DNA of 46,692 bases, from NCBI GenBank assembly GCA_015060705.1, contig SUXY01000019.1:1-46692 (forward strand), written 5' to 3'. The stretch is from Bacteroides sp. GTDB taxonomy: Bacteria > Bacteroidota > Bacteroidia > Bacteroidales > Bacteroidaceae. The position numbers and the translations under genes were made by a program. Positions within the stretch are counted from its first letter, which is position 1, and every line of letters starts with the position of its first letter. Shown here piece by piece: positions 7,767 through 16,045 of this stretch. A model generated the notes under the pieces. The model was not told the origin of the DNA. It saw only the letters and a program-made list of their open reading frames with translations, and did not search any database.

Positions 7767-10079
7767 ATGAAACAACTTTATTACGTCGTTCAGACACTAC
7801 TACATGGCCGAAATGCCAATATCATCAAAATCGTCTCTCTCGGATTGGGATTGATGATGAGCATCCTGCTATTTTCGAGAGTAGCCTACGAACAGAGCTT
7901 TGATACTTGCTTCAAGGAGCATGAGAATCTCCACCAAATATGGGTAAGATTCAGCACAAAGAATGAAACTTTCGACTGGCAAGAAATGTGTATAGGAAAA
8001 CTGGCAGGAGGTATCTTCGAGAACTTTCCCGACAAGGTGGAAAGTGCAACGACTATCAGCAAATGGTTGGCAAATGACCCCCTTTACCATGGAGAGGTGA
8101 AATTTGATGACCATAAGATAGTGGCCGACTCGCTTTTCTTCCAAACCATGGGTATCGAAGTGACCAGCGGAAACCCCGTACAGGACCTGCAACAAGTGGA
8201 TGTCATCTACCTAAGCGATGACTTGGCCAAGCGTATGTTCGGTGGAGAGAACCCGATAGGAAAGGTCATCAGCTACAACAAGCAGATGCCTTTGACCGTC
8301 CGTGGCACGTATGCCGACCTACCTGCCAACAGCACCGTTCGCCCCAAGGCCGTCATTTCCATGCCTTCCATTTGGAAGAGAGGTTGGGGAAACTATTCGT
8401 GGAATGGAGGTGACAGTTGGCCAAGCTACCTTCGCATCAAGCCGGATACGGATATCGAGGCACTGAACAAGCAAGTGAATCTCGCCATCCAACAGAACAT
8501 CCCTGCCAATATGGGCTTCAATATGGAAGCCGAGATACGCCCCATCCGTGATACCTATCGCAACTACGACGAGGTGAAGCGCATGAGCACCATCATGGCT
8601 ATCCTGGCTGCCTCCATCCTCTCTATTACGGCTTTGAATTATGCATTGCTTTCCATTTCCTCGCTGAGCCGACGTGCCAAGGCTATCGGTGTACACAAAT
8701 GTAGCGGTGCAGAAACAGGCACCATCTTCGGGATGTTCCTTTGGGAAACCGCCATTATCATTGGTATAGCCTTGCTCCTGATGGGCTTCCTTACCCTCAA
8801 TCTTCAAGACTTTGTGGAAGATACGGCATCTACCAAGCTGACTTCGCTCTTTGCGATGGAGCGTATCTGGGTATCCTTGTCGGTAGTAGGTGTGTTATTC
8901 CTCATCGGTGGCGTATTGCCGGGGTATATCTTCTCAAAGATTCCCGTTACACAAGTATTCAAGCGTTATACCGAAGGAAAGAAAGGATGGAAACGCCCGT
9001 TGCTCTTCGTGCAATTTGCAGGTGTGGCTTTCATTGCCGGTATCATGATAGTGGTGATGCTTCAATACTATTATGTACTGAGCAAGGACGCCGGTTATAA
9101 CCCCGAACGTATTGTGGCGGAATACCAATATTGCCGTAATAATGAAACAAGTCAGGCGGTCAAGAATTTCTATCAAGGATTACCCTACGTGGAAACCGTA
9201 GCCGCCTCTCGCGAAAACAGCCCTTTGTGGGGATATAGCGGAGAATTGATGTACGATGAAGGAGGAAATAGCTTGTTTTCCACCAAGTACGACTACATGG
9301 ATGAAGACTATATCAAAATGATGGGTATCGGTGTGAAACAAGGCCGTGTGCCTCGTGAGAGAGGTGAAGTAGCTGCCAACGAAACTTGGTTGAAGACACG
9401 TGGTTGGAGTGCTGAGCAAGCCATCGGACAGACCATTCAAACCGAAGAAGGGAAGGTAAAGATTGTGGGTATCATCCAGGACTTCCAAATCGGCAATTTC
9501 TTTAACGAAAATCAGCCTTTCCTGATGCACTTCAACCGAAGATTCAATGGTATGATTCATATCCGTCTGAAAGAACCTTTTGCCGAAAACTTGCAACGGT
9601 TGAACAAGGAAGCCAGCGAAGCATTCCCTGGTCAAACTATCGAATTCGAGAGCTTGGAGCAGGCATTGGCAGATTCTTACAACTCCGTCCGTGTCTTCCG
9701 AAACGCCACGATTGCGGCCACCTTCGTCATCCTCTTCATCACTCTGATGGGCTTGATAGGCTACACTAACGATGAAACCCAACGTCGCTCGAAGGAAATC
9801 GCCATCCGCAAGGTGAACGGGGCAGAAGCATCCGGCATCCTCGAACTTTTGGCGAAGGATGTGCTCGTGACGGCACTTCCGGCGGTATTGCTCGGCACCT
9901 TGGCCTCGTGGTATGTGGGTGAGCTATGGATGAGCCAATTCGCCACGACTATGGGTAGCACCATACCTTATTATATAATGACCGCCCTCGTGACCTTGCT
10001 GATGATTGTGGGTGTGGTCTTGGTGAAGACATGGAAGATTGCGAATGAAAATCCGGTGATTAGTATTAAGAGTGAATAA
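7767..10079 (+). CDS. FtsX/MacB-type ABC transporter permease 1
   Basis: A 770-residue inner-membrane permease with the duplicated MacB_PCD-FtsX architecture: a first membrane helix (about 20-40), a large periplasmic domain, three helices (about 285-410), a further helix near 430-455, a second periplasmic domain, and the C-terminal FtsX segment with RRRSKEIAIRKVNGAE-like text and three helices. The start was set at the ATG giving MKQLYYVVQTLLHGRN, because both paralogues begin with the same pattern; an upstream in-frame extension would run through a leader hairpin. This class does not move solutes through a classic channel. Relatives release lipoproteins, export peptides or macrolides, or transduce envelope signals. 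It is the first gene after a sigma-54 promoter, followed by the ATPase. Confidence 0.92.
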   Translation: MKQLYYVVQTLLHGRNANIIKIVSLGLGLMMSILLFSRVAYEQSFDTCFKEHENLHQIWVRFSTKNETFDWQEMCIGKLAGGIFENFPDKVESATTISKWLANDPLYHGEVKFDDHKIVADSLFFQTMGIEVTSGNPVQDLQQVDVIYLSDDLAKRMFGGENPIGKVISYNKQMPLTVRGTYADLPANSTVRPKAVISMPSIWKRGWGNYSWNGGDSWPSYLRIKPDTDIEALNKQVNLAIQQNIPANMGFNMEAEIRPIRDTYRNYDEVKRMSTIMAILAASILSITALNYALLSISSLSRRAKAIGVHKCSGAETGTIFGMFLWETAIIIGIALLLMGFLTLNLQDFVEDTASTKLTSLFAMERIWVSLSVVGVLFLIGGVLPGYIFSKIPVTQVFKRYTEGKKGWKRPLLFVQFAGVAFIAGIMIVVMLQYYYVLSKDAGYNPERIVAEYQYCRNNETSQAVKNFYQGLPYVETVAASRENSPLWGYSGELMYDEGGNSLFSTKYDYMDEDYIKMMGIGVKQGRVPRERGEVAANETWLKTRGWSAEQAIGQTIQTEEGKVKIVGIIQDFQIGNFFNENQPFLMHFNRRFNGMIHIRLKEPFAENLQRLNKEASEAFPGQTIEFESLEQALADSYNSVRVFRNATIAATFVILFITLMGLIGYTNDETQRRSKEIAIRKVNGAEASGILELLAKDVLVTALPAVLLGTLASWYVGELWMSQFATTMGSTIPYYIMTALVTLLMIVGVVLVKTWKIANENPVISIKSE

Positions 10080-10085
10080 TTTAAG

Positions 10086-10159
10086 TTCACCACAGAATAC
10101 ACAAAGTCACACGGAGAAAACAAGAAACTCTGTGAAACTCCGTGTACTCCGTGGTGAAA
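10086..10159. repeat. Long inverted repeat, family R1 copy b
   Basis: It begins TTCACCACAGAATACACAAA and ends CCGTGTACTCCGTGGTGAAA. It fills most of the gap between permease 1 and the ATPase gene. Confidence 0.85.
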
Positions 10160-10190
10160 TAAAACGATAACAACAAAAAAACATACTATT

Positions 10191-10865
10191 ATGATTAAGA
10201 TTGAAAACCTCAGTAAAGTATTCCGTACAGAAGAAGTAGAAACCGTAGCATTGAACGGTGTGAACATGCAAGTAAGCGAAGGCGAATTTGTCGCCATTAT
10301 GGGTCCTTCGGGATGTGGCAAATCGACCTTGCTCAATACCCTTGGCCTCCTGGACAACCCGACGGGAGGAAGTTACCAGCTCCTCGGCACCGAAGTGGCC
10401 GACTTGCAGGAAAAGCAACGTACCCGCTTGCGCAAGGGCGTGATAGGCTTCGTCTTCCAGAGCTTCAACCTCATCGACGAGCTGAACGTGTTCGAGAATG
10501 TGGAACTCCCGTTGACTTACCTCGGCATCAAGAAGGCCGAACGCAAGCAGATGGTGAACGACATGCTGAAGCGCATGAACATCAGCCACCGAGCCAAGCA
10601 CTTCCCGCAACAGCTCTCGGGTGGTCAGCAACAACGTGTGGCCATTGCCCGTGCCGTGATTACCAACCCCAAGCTCATCCTTGCCGACGAACCTACCGGT
10701 AACCTCGACTCGAAGAACGGCTTGGAAGTGATGAACCTCCTCACCGAGCTGAACAAGGAAGGCACTACGGTAGTGATGGTGACTCACTCCAAGCACGATG
10801 CCTCGTTTGCTCATCGCATTGTGCATCTCTTCGATGGTAGTGTGGTGGCGAATATTGTGGAATGA
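10191..10865 (+). CDS. LolD/MacB-type ABC transporter ATP-binding subunit
   Basis: A 224-residue cytoplasmic ATPase of the MacB/LolD/FtsE class. It shows Walker [10 protein letters not shown] (residues about 39-47), Q-loop FVFQSFNL, the class-typical NVELPLTY, the signature [14 protein letters not shown], Walker [14 protein letters not shown] and H-loop VTHSKHD. This ATPase class partners with FtsX-fold permeases, and it lies between two of them, so it probably energises one or both. It is the only ATPase in the cluster, although there are three permeases. Copies of the R1 hairpin flank it on both sides, which could set its expression apart from the permeases in a shared transcript. Confidence 0.96.
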   Translation: MIKIENLSKVFRTEEVETVALNGVNMQVSEGEFVAIMGPSGCGKSTLLNTLGLLDNPTGGSYQLLGTEVADLQEKQRTRLRKGVIGFVFQSFNLIDELNVFENVELPLTYLGIKKAERKQMVNDMLKRMNISHRAKHFPQQLSGGQQQRVAIARAVITNPKLILADEPTGNLDSKNGLEVMNLLTELNKEGTTVVMVTHSKHDASFAHRIVHLFDGSVVANIVE

Positions 10866-10873
10866 TTTTTTTA

Positions 10874-10953
10874 CTCACCACAGAGTACACAGAGTTCCAC
10901 AAAGTAATATTATAAATAAACTCTGTGAAACTCCGTGTTACTCTGTGGTGAAA
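10874..10953. repeat. Long inverted repeat, family R1 copy c
   Basis: It begins CTCACCACAGAGTACACAGA and ends GTTACTCTGTGGTGAAA. It fills the gap between the ATPase gene and permease 2 and is the second copy bracketing the ATPase gene. Confidence 0.85.
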
Positions 10954-10970
10954 CCCAAAAAGAAAAACGT

Positions 10971-13262
10971 ATGAAACAAATTTATTACGCAATACAGAAC
11001 ATTATCCGCGGGAAGGATTCCACCCTTATCAAGGTGGTTTCCCTTTCCTTGGGACTCTTTTTGTCAATCATTCTACTTGCCCGAGTGGCATTGGAATTGA
11101 GTTTTGATACTTTTTATCAAGATTATGAGCAATTGCATGTGGTACAAACCGCATGGGAAAACAAAGACGGAAAAGGCAAGCCAAGTCCTTATAACATCTA
11201 TCCAAGCGGAGAAACACTGATGAAACATTTTCCAGAACATGTTGAATCCTCCACGGTGATATATACTTTCATCGGACAGACCTTGAAACATGGAAATGAA
11301 AATTATTCATCAAAAATAGTTGCAGCCGATTCTCTTTTCTTCCAGACAATGGGCATTCCATTGATAAAGGGAAATGTCCTGGACTTGAATATACCCGATG
11401 CTATATTCCTGTCCAATACCCAAGCACGCAAAATCTTTGGCGACCAAGACCCTATGGGAAAAGTCTTGATATGGGGAGGCAGTTATGAAAAGGTAGTAAA
11501 AGGTATCTTTGCAGATGTGCCTGAAAATGTGACCATTCAAACCCAAGCTGTGCTTTCAATGAACAGTGTCACCAACTGGAAAGGGTGGAATAGTGGAGGA
11601 AATTACCTCACAATGATACGCATGAAAGAAGGAGCCGACATTGATTTTATCAACCAACGCACATCAACTGTATTTGCCAACTATCTCCCCATCAGCGATC
11701 ATTACGGACAATACGGGATTTCAGGCATCGATATATCCATCACCCCCTTGAAAGGGTATCACTTGCAACAAGGGAAGGTAATGACCATGATTTATATCAT
11801 GTCCTTATTGGCCATCATATTGCTCCTTGCCTCAGCGTTCAATTATGCATTGATATCCATTTCTTCTTTGGCAAATCGAGCCAAGGGCATTGCCATACAC
11901 AAATGTAGTGGTGCAGAAAACGTACACATCTTCGGCATGTTTTTCTGGGAAACATTTGTTGTCGTGATGATTTCTATCCTGATAGCCATTTTCCTTATCA
12001 TCAACTTCCAAGCAAAGATAGAGGAACTGACCGATGCTACCATTCAAGGAATGTTCAGCTTACAGAATTTATGGGCGCCATTGGTTGCTATTGTCGTATT
12101 ATTCATCATCGGATGTGTTTTGCCTGGACGATTGCTTACGTCTATTCCTGTGACCCAAGTCTTCCGTCGGTACAAGAAAAACAGAAAAGGTTGGAAATAT
12201 CCGCTATTGTTCATTCAATTTATGGGTAGTGCTTTCCTGCTTTGTTTTGTAGCACTCATTTTCTCTCAATATCATTATACCATGAACAAGGATTTGGGTT
12301 GGAATGCTGAACGCTTGGTTTATTGCTATCATGCTTTCGATAATCCGCTGAACGGGCTTAGCAATATACGCAACTTGCCGTATGTGGAAGGAGTCGAGAA
12401 TGCGAATACGGTTATATTGGAAGCTTATGCCCCTTTCTCTGTAAAAGATGAGAATGGTACTGTCTTGTTTTTCCCTCGAAGCAATTTCGCCAATACAGAC
12501 TTCTGTAAAATGTTGAACATTAAACTGATAGCAGGGAAATACCATACTCAGCCCAATGAACTGGTCGTCAATCAAGCGTTCGTAAAGAAGATGGGCTGGA
12601 CAAGCAATGGAATCGGAGAAATAGTACCTGAAATGGGAACCGTAACGGGCATCATCGAATACTCGTTCCCTGACCGTGTAGAAATGGAACCTTATTGCAT
12701 CCGTTGGTGGAATAATGAAGCAGAAACGGCTTGTCTTCACGTGAAATTGAAAGAACCTTTTGCCGATAATCTCCAACGGTTGAATGAAGATATGAAAAAA
12801 CTTTATCCGCAAGAAGAGATTGTCTTTAAACCCGTCGATGATGCTATGAGCAACATCTTCCGTTCTGCCCGCATCTTTAGGGATTCCGTACTTATAGCTT
12901 GTATTGTTACTCTCTTCATCACACTACTAGGTGTCATCGGCTATACCAACGACGAAGTGCGGAGACGTAGTAAGGAAATCGCTATCCGAAAGGTGAATGG
13001 GGCAGAGGTCGGTCATATCTTGCAGATGCTTTGTAAGGATGTAGCCATCATCGCCTTACCGGCCGTATTGATAGGAACGCTTGCATCGAAGTATGTAGGA
13101 GAGCTATGGGTATCGACCAATTTCAGGGATATTCTTGCCATCAACCCTCTTATCTATATAGGTGTAGGCATCGCGGCCATGGCTTTCATCCTCGGCACGG
13201 TCATCGTGAAGTCTTGGCGTGTGGCGAATGAGAATCCGGTGGTAAGCATCAAGAGTGAATAA
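10971..13262 (+). CDS. FtsX/MacB-type ABC transporter permease 2
   Basis: A 763-residue permease with the same two-FtsX-domain plan as permease 1. It is the most diverged of the three: the cytoplasmic-edge motif SRAKGIAIHKCSGAE is replaced by NRAKGIAIHKCSGAEN-type text, and the last two helices differ. It still ends NENPVVSIKSE, the tail common to all three. The start was chosen at MKQIYYAIQNIIRG to match the paralogues. It has no promoter of its own that I can see and is followed by a strong terminator, so it is probably the last gene of the sigma-54 transcript starting before permease 1. Divergence from permease 1 would suit a heterodimer around one ATPase dimer, which is inference. Confidence 0.92.
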   Translation: MKQIYYAIQNIIRGKDSTLIKVVSLSLGLFLSIILLARVALELSFDTFYQDYEQLHVVQTAWENKDGKGKPSPYNIYPSGETLMKHFPEHVESSTVIYTFIGQTLKHGNENYSSKIVAADSLFFQTMGIPLIKGNVLDLNIPDAIFLSNTQARKIFGDQDPMGKVLIWGGSYEKVVKGIFADVPENVTIQTQAVLSMNSVTNWKGWNSGGNYLTMIRMKEGADIDFINQRTSTVFANYLPISDHYGQYGISGIDISITPLKGYHLQQGKVMTMIYIMSLLAIILLLASAFNYALISISSLANRAKGIAIHKCSGAENVHIFGMFFWETFVVVMISILIAIFLIINFQAKIEELTDATIQGMFSLQNLWAPLVAIVVLFIIGCVLPGRLLTSIPVTQVFRRYKKNRKGWKYPLLFIQFMGSAFLLCFVALIFSQYHYTMNKDLGWNAERLVYCYHAFDNPLNGLSNIRNLPYVEGVENANTVILEAYAPFSVKDENGTVLFFPRSNFANTDFCKMLNIKLIAGKYHTQPNELVVNQAFVKKMGWTSNGIGEIVPEMGTVTGIIEYSFPDRVEMEPYCIRWWNNEAETACLHVKLKEPFADNLQRLNEDMKKLYPQEEIVFKPVDDAMSNIFRSARIFRDSVLIACIVTLFITLLGVIGYTNDEVRRRSKEIAIRKVNGAEVGHILQMLCKDVAIIALPAVLIGTLASKYVGELWVSTNFRDILAINPLIYIGVGIAAMAFILGTVIVKSWRVANENPVVSIKSE

Positions 13263-13265
13263 ATA

Positions 13266-13302
13266 AAAAGATGATGTAACTGCTGGTTACATCATCTTTT
13301 TT
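13266..13302 (+). terminator. Rho-independent terminator after permease 2
   Basis: AAAGATGATGTAAC-TGCTG-GTTACATCATCTTT is a perfect stem plus T-run. The same sequence follows permease 3. Confidence 0.92.
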
Positions 13303-13378
13303 CTTCTTATCGGCACTATGTTTTCAGTGTTTTCAGTTTTCAGTTTATTTTCTCATTGCTTTCTTATCATACGTAAAT

Positions 13379-13393
13379 GTCTAAAATTTAGAC
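13379..13393. promoter_or_regulatory. Distal activator-binding repeat, outer-membrane gene
   Basis: GTCTAAAATTTAGAC is a perfect 6-bp-arm inverted repeat. It starts 21 bases before the proximal copy, the same spacing as in the ABC operon promoter. Confidence 0.78.
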
Positions 13394-13399
13394 GTCATT

Positions 13400-13414
13400 G
13401 TCCAAGAATTAGAC
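13400..13414. promoter_or_regulatory. Proximal activator-binding repeat, outer-membrane gene
   Basis: GTCCAAGAATTAGAC has one mismatch in the left arm. Its start is 68 bases before the TGG of the -24 element. Confidence 0.75.
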
Positions 13415-13467
13415 ACTCCGTAATTTCCAAAATCTATAACCAATTCATTATCAATCATCTAAAAGTC

Positions 13468-13483
13468 TGGCACGGTATTTGTA
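13468..13483 (+). promoter_or_regulatory. Sigma-54 (RpoN) promoter, outer-membrane barrel gene
   Basis: TGGCACGGTATTTGTA is identical over 16 bases to the ABC operon promoter, with similar flanks (AAAGT-TGG before, AG after). The ATG lies 65 bases downstream. Confidence 0.88.
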
Positions 13484-13532
13484 GGTAAATTAGTAGAAAT
13501 GATAAAAAACAAATAAATAAAAGATAAATGCT

Positions 13533-15833
13533 ATGAGACAAAAAATGATGATGATGCTTGGCCTGATGATGATGGCGGTATCAATGAATGCACAGAGTAT
13601 TAATGGTAATTTGGTAGACGGTAAGAACCAGCCTTTGGCGTATGCAAACATCGTATTGCAACAGATGGACTCTACCTTTGTAAGCGGACAGACAAGCAAC
13701 GAGAAGGGTCATTTCCGTTTCTCGAAAGTGGCATCGGGTGACTATCGGTTGGTGATTTCCAGCATGGGTTACGAAACCTTGTATATCGACTTGCAAGGCT
13801 TCAACCGTTCGGCAGACTTGGGTACCTTGACCGTATCCGACGCTTCGCAACAATTGGGTGAAGTGACCGTTACCGCCAGCAACATGGTAGGTACAGCCGA
13901 CCGAAAATTGGTTTTCCCCAACAAGAAGCAGATAAACGCCTCAGCCAATGGTGTGGACCTTCTCCGTCACTTGATGATTCCTCGCGTCATGGTCAATCCG
14001 ATAGGCAACACAATTGGTACAAACGACGGTGGAAGCATCGTGCTTTGCATCAACGGACGAAAGGCGAGCCAAAACGAAGTGACTGCCCTCCAACCTTCTG
14101 AAATAGCCCGTGTGGAGGTGGTGGAAGATCCGGGAGCACGCTACGACGATGCAGACATCATGGTAAACTACATCTTGCGCCGCTACGATATGGGTGGTTC
14201 CTTCGGTTACGACGGACAGCAAAGCGTCAAGTCGCTTTTCGGTCGCCACAATGTCAACGGTAAGGTAAACTTCGGCAAGTCGGAAATCAGCTTCCTGTAC
14301 AATGCAGGACACGCCATCTTTGAAGAAATGTGGTCTGAAAGAAACGAAGTCTTCGATTTCGAAGATGGACGCACTTATCATCGGAACGTGACTACCGACC
14401 TTCACGGACAGAAGCAGTTGGAACATGTGGGACAAATCACCTACAACTTGCAGGACGGTAACAAGTACATGCTGAATATCAGTGCCGGTTTCCGTAATCT
14501 GAATACTCCGAACTATTTGGAAGAGGGCAAGCTCTTCACTGAAGAATATCCGAACTCGGTAACCGACCGACGGAACTGGTCGCACAACCGCAACACCAAG
14601 CCTTACGTGGACTTGTATTTCCAGAAGAACCTGAAGAACAAGCAGTTCATCGCCTTCAATGCGGTGGGTACTTATATCAACACTTACAACCGGAGCAGCT
14701 ATCAGGAATTTCTGAACGATGAAGCCATTGTCGATTATTTCTCGGCCGTAAAAGGTAAGAAGTATTCGCTCATTACCGAAGCTATCTACGAAAAAGGATT
14801 CAGCAAAGGACGGAAATTGACAGCAGGCATCACCCACCAACAAAGCTATACGAACAACACCTACCTCGGCACATTGCAATACCAAACCCGGATGAATCAG
14901 GCTTACACCGGTGCGTATACTCAGTTCAAAGGCAAGTTGGGCAAGTATAGTTATATGGTAGGCATGAGTGCTCTCCGTGTGTGGCTCAAGCAGGGTGGAG
15001 AAGATGTGGAGACTTGGAGATTCAGCCCTCGTTTCAGCCTCAGCCGTACCTTCAACAAACAATGGAGTGCTTCCTTGAACGGAAATATGGGTACCTTCAA
15101 TCCGTCGCTCTCGCAGCTCAGTGCCGTTGACCAGCTCACCGACTCTTTGCAAATCAAACGAGGCAACCCAGACTTGATACCTTATTACATCTATAATGGC
15201 AGCTTCCGCCTGAACTATAACAAGGGCAAGGTGAATGTAGGCTTCTACACCAATTACAGCCATCGTGACAACCCCATCATGACACATGTCTATCGCGAAA
15301 ACAACAAGTTCGTCCATAGCTATGCCAACCATGACAAGTTCCAAAAGTTGAGCATGGGGATGAATGTCCGTATAGGTATGCTTTGGGACATGATCCAACT
15401 GAGTGCAGGTGTATCCAACGACAGATATTGGAGTCACGGGCTGAACTACAACCACCATGTCAATAGTTTCGGTATAGATTTGCAGGCAGCCTTGATGTAC
15501 AAGAACCTGACCTTGATGGCCATGTATCACAAGAATGCGGATTCTTTCTATGGCGAAGAACTCTTTACGGGCGAAGAAATGCATTACTTCGGTGCTCAAT
15601 ACCGAATCAAGAAAGTGAACTTGGGCTTGATGCTCATCAATCCGTTCTCAAAGGAATACAAGCGTACGGAAGAATTCAGAAATCAGTTTGCCGGATACAA
15701 GTATAACTATAATATAGACGATACGGCTTGTGCCATCTGGGCAACCCTTTCATGGAACGTTTCCTTCGGTCGCGATTACAAGAGCAAGAGCAAGCGTACC
15801 AATAATAGCGACTCGGACAGTGGAGTCATGTAG
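13533..15833 (+). CDS. Outer-membrane beta-barrel protein with carboxypeptidase-regulatory-like domain
   Basis: A 766-residue secreted protein. A signal peptide (1-20, Met-rich, ending MNAQ) is followed by a carboxypeptidase-regulatory-like beta-sandwich (about 22-105, INGNLVDGKNQPLAYANIVL), then a TonB-receptor plug-like region (about 110-215, with VLCINGRKASQNEV and IARVEVVEDPGARYDD), and a long barrel rich in alternating aromatic strands. It resembles the OMP_b-brl_3 type rather than SusC: it is shorter, has no SusD partner, and no obvious TonB box is visible. It has its own sigma-54 promoter with two activator repeats, so it is co-regulated with the ABC genes. It may provide the outer-membrane part of the system, or receive the molecule the ABC complex handles. 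The substrate is unknown. Confidence 0.9.
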   Translation: MRQKMMMMLGLMMMAVSMNAQSINGNLVDGKNQPLAYANIVLQQMDSTFVSGQTSNEKGHFRFSKVASGDYRLVISSMGYETLYIDLQGFNRSADLGTLTVSDASQQLGEVTVTASNMVGTADRKLVFPNKKQINASANGVDLLRHLMIPRVMVNPIGNTIGTNDGGSIVLCINGRKASQNEVTALQPSEIARVEVVEDPGARYDDADIMVNYILRRYDMGGSFGYDGQQSVKSLFGRHNVNGKVNFGKSEISFLYNAGHAIFEEMWSERNEVFDFEDGRTYHRNVTTDLHGQKQLEHVGQITYNLQDGNKYMLNISAGFRNLNTPNYLEEGKLFTEEYPNSVTDRRNWSHNRNTKPYVDLYFQKNLKNKQFIAFNAVGTYINTYNRSSYQEFLNDEAIVDYFSAVKGKKYSLITEAIYEKGFSKGRKLTAGITHQQSYTNNTYLGTLQYQTRMNQAYTGAYTQFKGKLGKYSYMVGMSALRVWLKQGGEDVETWRFSPRFSLSRTFNKQWSASLNGNMGTFNPSLSQLSAVDQLTDSLQIKRGNPDLIPYYIYNGSFRLNYNKGKVNVGFYTNYSHRDNPIMTHVYRENNKFVHSYANHDKFQKLSMGMNVRIGMLWDMIQLSAGVSNDRYWSHGLNYNHHVNSFGIDLQAALMYKNLTLMAMYHKNADSFYGEELFTGEEMHYFGAQYRIKKVNLGLMLINPFSKEYKRTEEFRNQFAGYKYNYNIDDTACAIWATLSWNVSFGRDYKSKSKRTNNSDSDSGVM

Positions 15834-15868
15834 CATTTTTCATTATAAACTCAGACAAATACAAGGAT

Positions 15869-15914
15869 GGGATTCTTCCCCTCTTGCCGACCGGTGCAAG
15901 GGGGGAATTCTTTT
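15869..15914 (+). terminator. Terminator after outer-membrane barrel gene
   Basis: GGGATTCTTCCCCTCTTGC pairs imperfectly with GTGCAAGGGGGGAATTC around CGACCG, followed by TTTT. Confidence 0.65.
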
Positions 15915-15926
15915 GGATAAAAAAGT

Positions 15927-15941
15927 GTCTAAAAGTTAGAC
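15927..15941. promoter_or_regulatory. Single activator-binding repeat, permease 3
   Basis: GTCTAAAAGTTAGAC is a good inverted repeat. Its start is 70 bases before the degenerate -24 element. No second copy is visible 21 bases upstream or downstream. Confidence 0.75.
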
Positions 15942-15996
15942 AATTTGCAGGGATAGAGAAAAATAGATGGCGTTTGTTGGCTGGAATGTGAAATAT

Positions 15997-16012
15997 TGAT
16001 ACGATATTTGTA
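15997..16012 (+). promoter_or_regulatory. Degenerate sigma-54 promoter, permease 3
   Basis: TGATACGATATTTGTA aligns with TGGCACGGTATTTGTA but has GA instead of the invariant GG at -24. The -12 half is unchanged. It should be weaker or inactive unless other contacts compensate. Confidence 0.6.
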
Positions 16013-16045
16013 GTAGCATTGATGAAATAAGAAACAAACGTATCT

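Noticed and set aside
13941-15599. Open frame of 552 codons on the minus strand
   Set aside because: It is antisense to the outer-membrane barrel gene, with His/Val-rich composition and no motifs.
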